The notes beneath the pieces are model-generated. The model did no database searches and had not been told where the DNA came from. It was given only the letters and a program-made list of their open reading frames with translations. Both the position numbers and the translations under genes were made by a program. Below are positions 8,918 to 18,595 of a DNA stretch of 64,000 bases, one piece after another; within the stretch, counting starts at the first letter, position 1, and each line of letters starts with the position of its first letter. Source of the stretch: Photobacterium sp. GB-56 (GTDB taxonomy: Bacteria > Pseudomonadota > Gammaproteobacteria > Enterobacterales > Vibrionaceae); the NCBI RefSeq assembly GCF_003026105.1, contig NZ_PYNW01000001.1, positions 248,001 to 312,000 on the forward strand. Direction: 5' to 3'.

Positions 8918-9319
8918 ATGGAGCTGAGTGGGCAAACCGTGAAAGTAAAAAAGCCAAGACCTGTCAATCTCGACCTACAAACGATTCGCTTTCCGCTTAC
9001 TGCGATAGCGTCAATCCTACACCGCGTTTCAGGTGTGATTACATTCGTATCCCTTGCCATCTTGCTGTGGCTGCTAAACCTATCTTTATCTTCTCCTGAA
9101 GGTTTTACATCCGCTGTTAGTGTTACTGATAGCTTTTTTGTGAAATTTATCCTGTGGGGAGTATTGACCGCATTGTTTTATCACATTGTTTTAGGTGTCC
9201 GTCATTTGTTGATGGATTTAGGTTATTTCGAAGAAATGGACACAGGCATTGCAAGTACCAAAGTTAGTTTTGCAATTGTCGCTGTACTAGCAGTATTTGC
9301 AGGAGGCTTAGTATGGTAA
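8918..9319 (+). CDS. sdhC: Succinate dehydrogenase cytochrome b556 subunit
   Basis: SdhC is a membrane anchor of complex II and helps bind heme b and ubiquinone. The protein has [19 protein letters not shown], the quinone-site Ser/Arg in [12 protein letters not shown], and three membrane helices; [17 protein letters not shown] contains the heme-ligand histidine. ATG 8918 gives 133 residues. A GTG at 8939 would give [13 protein letters not shown], which matches the length of E. coli and vibrio SdhC better, so the real start may be there. The stop overlaps the sdhD start by 7 bp. First gene of an eight-gene TCA block. Confidence 0.96.
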   Translation: MELSGQTVKVKKPRPVNLDLQTIRFPLTAIASILHRVSGVITFVSLAILLWLLNLSLSSPEGFTSAVSVTDSFFVKFILWGVLTALFYHIVLGVRHLLMDLGYFEEMDTGIASTKVSFAIVAVLAVFAGGLVW

Positions 9320-9660
9320 ATAACGTATCTTCCGTCGGCCGTAATGGTATACACGATTTTATTCTGATCCGCGCTACAGCGATCATTTTGACCCTTTACA
9401 CCGTATATATGGTTGGTTTCTTTGCGTTTGGCCCTGAGCTAACGTTTGAAACTTGGAGTGCATTCTTCAATCAAATCAGTACCAAAGTTTTTACTATGCT
9501 GGCTTTGGTTTCCATTCTTGTACATGCTTGGATTGGTTTGTGGCAAGTGTTAACAGACTACATTAAACCTGCCGTTTTAAGAGTGGGATTGCAGTTTGTT
9601 GTTGTAGCAATTCTTTTTGTTTACCTATTTGCGGGTTTCTTTATTGTGTGGGGTGTGTAA
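9313..9660 (+). CDS. sdhD: Succinate dehydrogenase membrane anchor subunit
   Basis: SdhD is the second membrane anchor of succinate:quinone oxidoreductase. The 115-residue product starts [20 protein letters not shown], as in enteric SdhD, and has three hydrophobic helices. [21 protein letters not shown] carries the conserved His, Asp and Tyr near heme b and the quinone site. It begins inside the end of sdhC and ends directly before sdhA, so translational coupling is likely. Confidence 0.96.
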   Translation: MVNNVSSVGRNGIHDFILIRATAIILTLYTVYMVGFFAFGPELTFETWSAFFNQISTKVFTMLALVSILVHAWIGLWQVLTDYIKPAVLRVGLQFVVVAILFVYLFAGFFIVWGV

Positions 9661-11427
9661 GTGAGCATTGCAGTTCGTGAGTTTGATGCCGTTGTTATCG
9701 GTGCTGGTGGTGCGGGTATGCGTGCCGCATTACAAATTTCAGAGCAAGGACTAAAATGTGCCTTGCTATCAAAAGTGTTCCCTACGCGCTCTCATACTGT
9801 ATCTGCGCAGGGCGGTATTACTGTTGCGCTGGGTAATTCACACCCAGATAATTGGCAATGGCATATGTATGACACAGTAAAAGGCTCTGATTACATTGGT
9901 GATCAGAATGCTATTGAATACATGTGTCAAAATGGCCCTAAGTCAGTTATTGAATTAGAAAAAATGGGGCTACCGTTTTCGCGTTTTGACAACGGTACTA
10001 TCTATCAACGCCCATTTGGTGGTCAGTCTAAAGAGTTTGGTGGTGAGCAAGCTGCGCGTACAGCCGCTGCTGCTGACCGTACTGGTCACGCGTTACTTCA
10101 TACGCTTTATCAGCAAAATATTAAGCATCAAACGACGATTTTTTCTGAGTGGTATGCGTTAGATTTAGTAAAAAACCAAGATGGTGCAATTTTAGGTTGT
10201 ACTGCTTTGTGTATGGAAACTGGCGAGATTTGTTACTTCAAATCTAAAGCTACTATCCTTGCAACAGGCGGCGCTGGCCGTATTTACGCTTCGACAACAA
10301 ATGCGCACATTAACACTGGTGACGGTGTTGGTATGGCGCTTCGTGCTGGCGTGCCAATGCAAGATATGGAAATGTGGCAATTCCACCCAACGGGTATTGC
10401 TGGCGCGGGTGTACTGGTAACTGAAGGTTGTCGTGGTGAAGGTGGTTATCTTTTAAATAAAGATGGTGAACGCTTCATGGAGCGTTATGCACCTAATGCT
10501 AAAGATTTGGCTGGTCGTGATGTGGTTGCACGTTCAATGATGGTTGAGATCCGTGAAGGTCGTGGTTGCGATGGCCCATGGGGACCTCACATTAAATTGA
10601 AACTTGATCATTTAGGTAAAGATGTTCTTGAATCGCGTCTACCGGGTATTTGTGAATTATCGCGTACCTTTGCCCATATTGATCCTGTTAAAGAGCCGAT
10701 TCCAGTTATTCCTACTTGTCATTACATGATGGGTGGGGTACCGACTCAGGTATCAGGCCAAGCCCTTAAACAAACAGCATCTGGTGTTGATCAAGAAGTA
10801 CAAGGTCTTTTCGCTTGTGGTGAGATCGCATCTGTATCTGTGCATGGTGCTAACCGTTTAGGTGGCAACTCATTACTTGATCTGGTCGTCTTCGGTCGTG
10901 CAACGGGTTTACATCTAGGTGAAACGTTGGCTGCACAAACAGAAGCTCGTCCTGCCACAGATTCTGATATAGAAGCCTCTTTAGCCCGTGTTAACCGTTG
11001 GAACACTACGCAAAAAGGTGAAGATCCTGTTCAAATTCGTAAAGATCTTCAAAGTTGTATGCAAAACAACTTCTCGGTTTTCCGTGAAGGTGATGCGATG
11101 GCAACGGGTCTTACAGAGCTAAAAGAAATTCGTGAACGTTTAAAGCATGCGCGTTTAGATGACACTTCTTCTGAGTTTAATACACAACGTATTGAATGCT
11201 TAGAGCTTGAAAACTTAATGGAAACAGCAATGGCAACGGCAGTCGCGGCTAACTACCGTACTGAAAGTCGTGGTGCTCATGCTCGTTTCGACTTCCCTGA
11301 ACGTGATGATGCTAATTGGTTATGCCACTCTATTTACAACCCTGAGACAGAAGCTATGTCTAAGCGTGATGTAAACATGTCGCCAGTTCATCGTGAAGCT
11401 TTCCCGCCGAAAGCACGTACTTACTAA
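9661..11427 (+). CDS. sdhA: Succinate dehydrogenase flavoprotein subunit
   Basis: Oxidises succinate to fumarate on a covalently bound FAD at the inner face of the membrane. The 588-residue sequence begins with the dinucleotide fold [24 protein letters not shown] holds His45, the FAD attachment residue, at the same number as in E. coli. [26 protein letters not shown] and the C-terminal [14 protein letters not shown] are catalytic-site motifs. Translation starts at GTG 9661, directly after the sdhD stop. It lies in the sdhCDAB operon. Confidence 0.98.
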   Translation: MSIAVREFDAVVIGAGGAGMRAALQISEQGLKCALLSKVFPTRSHTVSAQGGITVALGNSHPDNWQWHMYDTVKGSDYIGDQNAIEYMCQNGPKSVIELEKMGLPFSRFDNGTIYQRPFGGQSKEFGGEQAARTAAAADRTGHALLHTLYQQNIKHQTTIFSEWYALDLVKNQDGAILGCTALCMETGEICYFKSKATILATGGAGRIYASTTNAHINTGDGVGMALRAGVPMQDMEMWQFHPTGIAGAGVLVTEGCRGEGGYLLNKDGERFMERYAPNAKDLAGRDVVARSMMVEIREGRGCDGPWGPHIKLKLDHLGKDVLESRLPGICELSRTFAHIDPVKEPIPVIPTCHYMMGGVPTQVSGQALKQTASGVDQEVQGLFACGEIASVSVHGANRLGGNSLLDLVVFGRATGLHLGETLAAQTEARPATDSDIEASLARVNRWNTTQKGEDPVQIRKDLQSCMQNNFSVFREGDAMATGLTELKEIRERLKHARLDDTSSEFNTQRIECLELENLMETAMATAVAANYRTESRGAHARFDFPERDDANWLCHSIYNPETEAMSKRDVNMSPVHREAFPPKARTY

Positions 11428-11442
11428 GGGAGGATAGATAAG

Positions 11443-12156
11443 ATGAAACTCAACTTCTCAATATATCGCTATAACCCTGATGTGGATAATGCGCCACACA
11501 TGAAAGGGTATACCTTAGAAGTGCCAGAAGGCTCAGATATGATGGTGCTTGATGCACTTATTCTGTTAAAAGAGCAAGATTCTACGCTGTCTTTCCGTCG
11601 TTCATGTCGTGAGGGTGTGTGTGGTTCTGATGGCATTAATATGAACGGTAAAAATGGTTTAGCGTGTATTACACCATTATCAGCTTTAATGGATAAGAGC
11701 ACGATTGTTATCCGCCCTTTACCGGGATTACCAGTTGTTCGTGATCTGATTATCGACATGGAACAGTTCTACACCAATTATGCAAAAGTAAAACCTTTCT
11801 TAATTGATGATGGAGCAGTTCCACCGGCTCGTGAAAACCTCCAAGCGCCTGAAGATCGCGCGCAGTTAGATGGTTTGTACGAATGTATTATGTGTGCATG
11901 TTGCTCGACATCATGCCCATCATTTTGGTGGAATCCTGATAAATTTATTGGACCTGCAGGCTTATTGGCAGCATATCGATGGTTAATTGATAGCCGTGAT
12001 ACAGCAACAGATGAACGATTATCAAATCTTGATGATGCATTTAGTGTTTTTCGTTGCCATGGCATAATGAACTGTGTAAATGTTTGTCCTAAAGGACTAA
12101 ATCCAACAAAAGCGATTGGTCACATTAAATCAATGCTGCTTAAACGAGCAGTATAA
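11443..12156 (+). CDS. sdhB: Succinate dehydrogenase iron-sulfur subunit
   Basis: Carries electrons from FAD to the quinone through three Fe-S clusters. The [2Fe-2S] ligands are Cys55, Cys60, Asp63 and Cys75 in SCREGVCGSDG and GLAC, the same numbers as in E. coli. The [4Fe-4S] and [3Fe-4S] ligands are in CIMCACCSTSCP and in CHGIMNCVNVCPKGLNP. Length is 237 residues against 238 in E. coli. It starts 15 bp after sdhA behind GGGAGGA. Confidence 0.98.
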   Translation: MKLNFSIYRYNPDVDNAPHMKGYTLEVPEGSDMMVLDALILLKEQDSTLSFRRSCREGVCGSDGINMNGKNGLACITPLSALMDKSTIVIRPLPGLPVVRDLIIDMEQFYTNYAKVKPFLIDDGAVPPARENLQAPEDRAQLDGLYECIMCACCSTSCPSFWWNPDKFIGPAGLLAAYRWLIDSRDTATDERLSNLDDAFSVFRCHGIMNCVNVCPKGLNPTKAIGHIKSMLLKRAV

Positions 12157-12273
12157 AAAAATAATATCGATATGCCGGTGACGTTAATTCAATGAATGAG
12201 TAATTGATCCGGCCTTAATGCTCTGATTAAACAATCGGTGTAAACGGCGATAACTAGTGGTTAAGGGAAAATA

Positions 12274-15105
12274 ATGCAGAACGGCGTTATGAAGGCATGG
12301 CTTGAGTCTTCACATTTAGCTGGCGCCAATGCGACTTACGTAGAAGATCTCTACGAGTTGTATCTTAGCGACCCAGAATTAGTTGACGAGCAATGGCGTG
12401 ATATTTTTGTTGAATTACCGGTAGTCAATGAGACTGCTGTAGAACAACCTCACTCACGTGTTCGTGATTATTTCCGACGTTTAGCGAAAGAAACCAACTT
12501 TTTAAGTGCTACCGTCAGTGATCCAGATGTAGATGCGAAACAAGTAAAGGTATTGCAACTTATTAATGCGTACCGCTTCCGTGGGCATCAAAATGCAAAA
12601 CTTGATCCATTAGGATTATGGCAGCGTGATTTAGTTCCAGATCTTGATCCAGCATTCCATAATCTTACTGATGAAGATTTTAATGAAACATTTAATGTAG
12701 GCTCGTTTGCTGTTGGTCAAGAGACCATGAAGCTTTCTGAAATTTATGCTGCGTTAAAGAAAACATACTGTGGCTCTATTGGTGCAGAATACATGCACAT
12801 TACAGATACTGAGGAAAAGCGTTGGATCCAACAACGTCTTGAATCGGTAATGGGGCACGGTTCCTTCTCACAAGAAGAGCAACTTTCATTTCTTGATGAA
12901 TTGACCGCAGCTGAAGGTCTTGAGCGTTATTTAGGCGCGAAATTCCCTGGAGCTAAGCGATTCTCATTAGAAGGTGGTGATGCACTTATTCCAATGATGA
13001 AAGAGTTGATCCGTCACGCTGGTTCTCAAGGTGTACGCGAAGTTGTTATTGGCATGGCCCACCGTGGTCGCCTAAACATGTTAGTTAATGTATTAGGTAA
13101 AAAGCCACAAGACTTATTTGATGAGTTTGCAGGTAAGCACGGCGAAAGCTGGGGTACGGGTGATGTAAAATATCACCAAGGCTTTTCTGCAGATTTTGCT
13201 ACACCAGGTGGCGATGTTCACCTTGCTCTTGCCTTTAACCCATCTCACCTTGAAATTGTAAACCCAGTTGTTGTGGGTTCTGTCCGCGCTCGTCAAGATC
13301 GCTTAGGTGATGATACGGGTTCTAAAGTATTACCTATTACACTCCATGGTGATTCAGCGATTGCTGGACAGGGTGTTGTTGCTGAGACGTTCAATATGTC
13401 TCAAGCACGTGGTTATGGTGTTGGCGGTACTATTCGTATTGTCGTCAATAACCAAGTTGGTTTTACGACCTCTAATCCAAATGATACCCGCTCGACAGAA
13501 TACTGTACTGATATCGCTAAGATGGTGCAGTCACCTATTTTCCACGTTAATGCTGATGATCCTGAAGCGGTTGCTTTTGTAACTCGACTTGCGTTTGATT
13601 TCCGTAATGAATTTAAGCGTGATGTTGTTATTGATTTGGTTTGTTACCGTCGTCATGGTCACAATGAAGCGGATGAGCCGAATGCAACTCAGCCTCTTAT
13701 GTACCAAAAGATCAAAAAGCATCCTACGCCTCGTAAGATTTATGCCGATTACTTAACCGACACTGGCGTGTTTGGTTTAGATACGGCAACAAGCTTAGTC
13801 AATGAATATCGTGATGCGTTAGATCGTGGCGAGTGTGTGGTAAAAGAATGGCGTCCAATGCATCTTCATACAGTTGATTGGTCACCGTACTTAGGCCATG
13901 ACTGGACAGTTGATTGGAATAACAAAGTGCCTGTTGAGCGTTTAAAAGAGTTAGGTGCTCGCCTTTGCCAATATCCAGATAGTCATGTTTTACAGAGCCG
14001 TGTTCAAAAGCTATATAACGATCGCGTCGCTATGATTGCGGGTGAAAAAGCGTTTGATTGGGGTATGGCTGAAACATTGGCTTATGCCACATTAGTTGAC
14101 GAAGGTAATCGTATTCGTATTACAGGCCAAGATTCTGGTCGTGGTACCTTCTTCCATCGTCATGCTGTACTGCATAACCAAGAAGATGCTAGTACTTATG
14201 TGCCGTTAGCTAATCTTCACAATGGACAAGGTCCGTTTGAAGTGATCGACTCAGTGTTATCTGAAGAAGCGGTATTAGCCTTTGAATATGGTTACGCAAC
14301 GGCTGAGCCTAGTGGTTTGACGGTATGGGAAGCGCAATTTGGTGATTTTGCTAATGGTGCTCAAGTTGTGATTGACCAATTCATCAGTTCTGGTGAGCAA
14401 AAATGGGGGCGTATGTGTGGTTTAACCATGCTGCTACCACATGGTTATGAAGGTCAAGGCCCAGAGCACTCATCGGCACGTTTAGAGCGTTACTTACAAT
14501 TGTGTGCAGAGCAAAATATGCAAGTTGTTGTTCCATCAACACCTGCACAGGTTTACCACATGATCCGTCGTCAAGTGGTTCGTCCAATGCGTCGACCATT
14601 AATTGTAATGTCGCCAAAATCATTGCTGCGCCATCCGTTATGTACATCTACGTTAGACGATTTAGCTAACGGTACTTTCTTACCTGCGATTGCTGAAGTT
14701 GATGATTTAGCACCAAATAAAGTGAAACGTGTGGTTTTCTGTTCAGGTAAAGTTTATTACGATTTACTGGAGCAACGCCGCAAGAATGAACAAGAGGATG
14801 TGGCGATTGTTCGTATCGAGCAACTGTACCCATTCCCGAAAGAAGACGTTGAAGCTGCAATTGCTGAATATAAGCACGTAACTGATTTTGTTTGGTGTCA
14901 AGAAGAGCCGCAAAACCAAGGCGCGTGGTATTCAAGTCAACATAACTTCTATTCTGCGTTACCAGCAGGTGCGCGTTTAAGTTATGCCGGACGTCCAGCA
15001 TCAGCCTCACCGGCGGTAGGTTACATGTCGGTGCATTTGAAACAACAAAAAGCACTTATAGAAGACGCTTTAACAATTGCTCCTCAAGAGCAAAATAATA
15101 ATTAG
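12274..15105 (+). CDS. sucA: 2-oxoglutarate dehydrogenase E1 component
   Basis: Thiamine-diphosphate enzyme that decarboxylates 2-oxoglutarate and loads the succinyl group on the lipoyl arm of SucB. The 943-residue sequence is near-identical in many blocks to E. coli SucA: the N-terminal SucB-binding helix MQNGVMKAWLESSHLAG, INAYRFRGHQNAKLDPLG, the cofactor region GMAHRGRLNMLVNVLGK and DLVCYRRHGHNEADEP, and ASASPAVGYMSVH near the end. There are 117 bp between sdhB and this gene with no terminator, so read-through from the sdh promoter is likely, as in E. coli. Confidence 0.98.
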   Translation: MQNGVMKAWLESSHLAGANATYVEDLYELYLSDPELVDEQWRDIFVELPVVNETAVEQPHSRVRDYFRRLAKETNFLSATVSDPDVDAKQVKVLQLINAYRFRGHQNAKLDPLGLWQRDLVPDLDPAFHNLTDEDFNETFNVGSFAVGQETMKLSEIYAALKKTYCGSIGAEYMHITDTEEKRWIQQRLESVMGHGSFSQEEQLSFLDELTAAEGLERYLGAKFPGAKRFSLEGGDALIPMMKELIRHAGSQGVREVVIGMAHRGRLNMLVNVLGKKPQDLFDEFAGKHGESWGTGDVKYHQGFSADFATPGGDVHLALAFNPSHLEIVNPVVVGSVRARQDRLGDDTGSKVLPITLHGDSAIAGQGVVAETFNMSQARGYGVGGTIRIVVNNQVGFTTSNPNDTRSTEYCTDIAKMVQSPIFHVNADDPEAVAFVTRLAFDFRNEFKRDVVIDLVCYRRHGHNEADEPNATQPLMYQKIKKHPTPRKIYADYLTDTGVFGLDTATSLVNEYRDALDRGECVVKEWRPMHLHTVDWSPYLGHDWTVDWNNKVPVERLKELGARLCQYPDSHVLQSRVQKLYNDRVAMIAGEKAFDWGMAETLAYATLVDEGNRIRITGQDSGRGTFFHRHAVLHNQEDASTYVPLANLHNGQGPFEVIDSVLSEEAVLAFEYGYATAEPSGLTVWEAQFGDFANGAQVVIDQFISSGEQKWGRMCGLTMLLPHGYEGQGPEHSSARLERYLQLCAEQNMQVVVPSTPAQVYHMIRRQVVRPMRRPLIVMSPKSLLRHPLCTSTLDDLANGTFLPAIAEVDDLAPNKVKRVVFCSGKVYYDLLEQRRKNEQEDVAIVRIEQLYPFPKEDVEAAIAEYKHVTDFVWCQEEPQNQGAWYSSQHNFYSALPAGARLSYAGRPASASPAVGYMSVHLKQQKALIEDALTIAPQEQNNN

Positions 15106-15132
15106 AACTGGAACAAAAAGGACAAAACCGAT

Positions 15133-16338
15133 ATGACAATCGAAATTCTGGTTCCCGACCTCCCGGAATCTGTGGCTGACGCAACCGTTGCCACTTGGCA
15201 CAAACAACCTGGCGATGCCGTATCTCGTGATGAGGTATTGGTTGATATTGAAACAGATAAAGTAGTACTTGAAGTTCCAGCTCCTGAAGATGGCGTGTTA
15301 GAAGCTATTTTTGAAGGTGAAGGTACGACTGTTCTTACTAAACAGTTGATTGGTAAAATCAAAGTTGGCGCAGTTGCTGGTGAACCAACAAAAGATGTAC
15401 CAACAGAAGCTGAAGCGTCACCGAATAAGCGTAACACCGCCTCTTTAACAGAAGAAACAAGTGAAGCATTAAGCCCAGCCGTTCGTCGTTTGTTAAGTGA
15501 GCATGGTATTGATGCAGGTGCTGTTAAAGGCTCTGGTGTTGGTGGTCGCATTACTCGAGAAGATGTAGAAGCATACTTAAAGAATCAATCAGCATCAGCT
15601 GTGACAAAAGCACCTGTTGTTGATACGCCACTAGCGCACCGCAGCGAAAAACGTGTGCCTATGACACGTTTACGTAAGCGTGTAGCTGAGCGCCTGCTTG
15701 AAGCTAAAAATAGTACGGCGATGTTAACAACGTTTAACGAAGTGAACATGAAACCAATCATGGATCTTCGTAAGCAATACAAAGATATCTTCGAAGAGCG
15801 TCATGGTATTCGTCTTGGCTTTATGTCTTTCTATGTAAAAGCTGTGGTTGAAGCACTAAAGCGTTACCCAGAAGTAAATGCATCTATTGATGGTGATGAT
15901 ATTGTTTATCACAACTTCTTTGATGTAAGCATTGCAGTATCAACACCTCGTGGTCTGGTAACTCCTGTTCTACGTGATTGCGATAAGCTAAGCCTTGCTG
16001 AAATTGAGAAGGGTATTCGTGAACTTGCAATTAAAGGTCGTGACGGCAAGTTAACCGTTGAAGATTTAACAGGTGGTAACTTTACGATCACTAATGGTGG
16101 TGTGTTTGGCTCATTGATGTCGACGCCGATCATTAATCCACCACAAGCTGCGATTTTAGGTATGCATAAAATCCAAGATCGCCCTATGGCGGTGAATGGA
16201 CAAGTTGAAATCTTGCCTATGATGTACCTTGCGTTATCTTACGATCACCGTTTAGTTGATGGTCGTGAATCAGTGGGTTACTTAGTAACGATTAAAGAGT
16301 TACTTGAAGATCCAACGCGTCTACTACTAGACGTATAA
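15133..16338 (+). CDS. sucB: Dihydrolipoyl succinyltransferase (E2 of 2-oxoglutarate dehydrogenase)
   Basis: Core of the 2-oxoglutarate dehydrogenase complex; transfers the succinyl group from lipoate to CoA. One lipoyl domain with Lys43 in ETDKVVLEV (residues 40-48), then a linker, the peripheral subunit-binding domain ([14 protein letters not shown] to [11 protein letters not shown], about 115-155), and a catalytic domain ending in [11 protein letters not shown] with the active-site His. Length is 401 residues. Only one lipoyl domain is present, as expected for SucB and unlike AceF. The lpd gene for E3 is not in this window. Confidence 0.98.
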   Translation: MTIEILVPDLPESVADATVATWHKQPGDAVSRDEVLVDIETDKVVLEVPAPEDGVLEAIFEGEGTTVLTKQLIGKIKVGAVAGEPTKDVPTEAEASPNKRNTASLTEETSEALSPAVRRLLSEHGIDAGAVKGSGVGGRITREDVEAYLKNQSASAVTKAPVVDTPLAHRSEKRVPMTRLRKRVAERLLEAKNSTAMLTTFNEVNMKPIMDLRKQYKDIFEERHGIRLGFMSFYVKAVVEALKRYPEVNASIDGDDIVYHNFFDVSIAVSTPRGLVTPVLRDCDKLSLAEIEKGIRELAIKGRDGKLTVEDLTGGNFTITNGGVFGSLMSTPIINPPQAAILGMHKIQDRPMAVNGQVEILPMMYLALSYDHRLVDGRESVGYLVTIKELLEDPTRLLLDV

Positions 16339-16485
16339 TTTGGTAAATAGGCTGGATAAATGCTCATTATTCAGCCTGTTAATGACAGTTAGTCAAATTG
16401 CCAAATCTAATCACGAAGAGGTTCCCAAGAGTACCTCGTATGGATATAACAAGTCCCAAAGGGATAAGAAAACGGATAGAACATC

Positions 16486-17652
16486 ATGAATTTGCACGAA
16501 TATCAGGCAAAACAGCTATTCGCTGAATATGGTTTACCTGTACCAGAAGGTTACGCTTGCGATACGCCACAACAGGCGGCAGAAGCGGCAGGTAAAATTG
16601 GTGGTAGTAAGTGGGTAGTTAAATGTCAGGTTCACGCTGGTGGTCGCGGTAAAGCGGGCGGTGTGGAATTACATGAAACCAAAGATGGTATTAAACAGTT
16701 TGCTCAAAACTGGCTAGGTAAAAATCTAGTAACTTACCAAACAGATGCTAATGGTCAGCCAGTAACCAAAATATTAGTTGAAGAAGCATCTAATATTGCC
16801 AATGAGTTGTACTTAGGTGCAGTGGTTGATCGTGGCTCTCGCCGTATCGTTTTCATGGCGTCAACTGAAGGTGGTGTGGAAATTGAAAAAGTAGCAGAAG
16901 AGACACCTGAACTTATTCATAAAGCAGCAATTGATCCATTGGTTGGGCCTCAGCCATACCAAGGACGTGAGCTTGCATTCAAACTGGGTCTTAAAGGCGA
17001 TCAGATTAAACAATTTACTAAGATCTTTATGGGCTTAGCAAATATGTTCGCTGAATATGACCTTGCATTGCTTGAAATTAACCCACTAGTTATCACGGGT
17101 GATAATAACCTATTGTGCCTAGACGGTAAGATTAATATCGATTCTAACGCAATGTATCGCCAGCCTAAACTCCGTGAAATGCATGATCCATCGCAAGAAG
17201 ATGAGCGTGAAGCACATGCTGCACAGTGGGAATTAAATTACGTTGCACTCGACGGAAACATTGGCTGTATGGTTAATGGTGCAGGCCTTGCAATGGGTAC
17301 GATGGATATCGTTAACCTGCACGGTGGACAGCCGGCTAACTTCCTTGATGTAGGTGGCGGTGCAACCAAAGAGCGTGTTACTGAAGCATTTAAAATTATC
17401 CTCTCTGATAGCAACGTAAAAGCCGTATTGGTTAATATCTTCGGTGGTATTGTACGTTGTGATTTGATTGCTGATGGCATCATCGGCGCTATTGCAGAAG
17501 TTGGCGTTAAAGTACCAGTTGTTGTTCGCCTTGAAGGTAACAACGCAGAAGTAGGTGCAGCGAAACTTGCAGATAGTGGTCTTAATATTATTGCTGCGAC
17601 TTCGTTAACAGAAGCGGCGGAAAAAGTTGTTGCTGCAGCGGAGGGTAAATAA
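16486..17652 (+). CDS. sucC: Succinyl-CoA synthetase beta subunit
   Basis: With SucD makes ATP (or GTP) from succinyl-CoA. The 388-residue protein starts [20 protein letters not shown] and has the ATP-grasp elements [16 protein letters not shown] and LLEINPLVI, and the C-terminal [14 protein letters not shown] power-helix region. The 147-bp gap after sucB carries short inverted repeats (GAGGT/ACCTC near 16419-16439) but no terminator T-run. The stop codon overlaps the ATG of sucD by one base. Confidence 0.98.
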   Translation: MNLHEYQAKQLFAEYGLPVPEGYACDTPQQAAEAAGKIGGSKWVVKCQVHAGGRGKAGGVELHETKDGIKQFAQNWLGKNLVTYQTDANGQPVTKILVEEASNIANELYLGAVVDRGSRRIVFMASTEGGVEIEKVAEETPELIHKAAIDPLVGPQPYQGRELAFKLGLKGDQIKQFTKIFMGLANMFAEYDLALLEINPLVITGDNNLLCLDGKINIDSNAMYRQPKLREMHDPSQEDEREAHAAQWELNYVALDGNIGCMVNGAGLAMGTMDIVNLHGGQPANFLDVGGGATKERVTEAFKIILSDSNVKAVLVNIFGGIVRCDLIADGIIGAIAEVGVKVPVVVRLEGNNAEVGAAKLADSGLNIIAATSLTEAAEKVVAAAEGK

Positions 17653-18524
17653 TGTCAGTTTTAATTAATAAAGATACCAAAGTAATTTGTCAGGGCTTTA
17701 CTGGCGGACAAGGTACATTCCACTCAGAGCAAGCGATTGAGTACGGAACACAAATGGTGGGTGGTGTTTCTCCAGGTAAAGGCGGAACAACACACCTAGG
17801 TCTACCTGTATTTAATACGGTACGTGAAGCAGTTGAAGTGACTGGTGCAACAGCGACAGTTATCTATGTACCCGCGCCGTTTTGTAAAGATGCAATCTTA
17901 GAAGCAATTGATGCTGGCATCGAGCTTATCGTAACGATTACAGAAGGCATTCCAACACTGGATATGCTAGATGTTAAAGTTCGCCTTGATGAAGCTGGCG
18001 TTCGTATGATTGGTCCTAACTGTCCGGGTGTTATTACACCAGATGAGTGTAAGATTGGTATCATGCCGGGTCATATCCATAAGGCTGGTAAAGTAGGTAT
18101 CGTATCGCGTTCAGGTACATTGACTTACGAAGCGGTTAAGCAAACAACAGATGAAGGCTTTGGTCAATCTACATGTGTAGGTATCGGTGGTGATCCAATC
18201 CCAGGTTCAAACTTCATTGATATCCTTGAAATGTTTGAAAAAGATCCAGCGACAGAAGCGATTGTAATGATTGGTGAAATCGGTGGTACTGCTGAAGAAG
18301 AAGCAGCAGCTTACATTAAAGAGAACGTGACAAAACCTGTTGTTTCTTACATTGCGGGTGTTACCGCACCTCCTGGTAAGCGTATGGGTCACGCAGGTGC
18401 TATTATTTCTGGCGGTAAAGGTACGGCTGAAGATAAATTTGCTGCACTTGAAGAAGCTGGCGTTAAGACAGTAAAAAGTTTAGCAGATATCGGTAAAGCG
18501 TTACGTGAAGTAACTAACTGGTAA
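17652..18524 (+). CDS. sucD: Succinyl-CoA synthetase alpha subunit
   Basis: The CoA-binding, phosphohistidine subunit of succinyl-CoA synthetase. [15 protein letters not shown] and [12 protein letters not shown] form the CoA-binding fold; [10 protein letters not shown] and the phosphorylated His in [16 protein letters not shown] follow. The 290-residue length is close to the E. coli 289. TAATG overlap with sucC implies translational coupling. Last gene of the TCA block, followed by a strong terminator. Confidence 0.98.
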   Translation: MSVLINKDTKVICQGFTGGQGTFHSEQAIEYGTQMVGGVSPGKGGTTHLGLPVFNTVREAVEVTGATATVIYVPAPFCKDAILEAIDAGIELIVTITEGIPTLDMLDVKVRLDEAGVRMIGPNCPGVITPDECKIGIMPGHIHKAGKVGIVSRSGTLTYEAVKQTTDEGFGQSTCVGIGGDPIPGSNFIDILEMFEKDPATEAIVMIGEIGGTAEEEAAAYIKENVTKPVVSYIAGVTAPPGKRMGHAGAIISGGKGTAEDKFAALEEAGVKTVKSLADIGKALREVTNW

Positions 18525-18547
18525 TCTCTACCTACCCATTGAAAATG

Positions 18548-18574
18548 AAAGCCCTGCATTTGCAGGGCTTTTTT
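18548..18574. terminator. Bidirectional terminator between sucD and phoX
   Basis: AAAGCCCTGCA-TT-TGCAGGGCTTTTTT: a 9-bp GC-rich stem. It ends the TCA block on the plus strand and, with AAAG to the left, the phoX transcript on the minus strand. Confidence 0.92.
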
Positions 18575-18595
18575 ATTGATTAGTAATACAGAGCG

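Noticed and set aside
8851..9099. Open frame of 82 codons overlapping the start of sdhC.
   Set aside because: No family resemblance; it runs over conserved SdhC sequence in another frame.
14666..15055. 129-codon open frame antisense to sucA.
   Set aside because: Shadow of the strongly conserved SucA frame; no ribosome site or recognisable domain.
16400..16470. Transcription terminator or riboswitch between sucB and sucC.
   Set aside because: Only a 5-bp GAGGT/ACCTC stem and no T-run; not enough to call.
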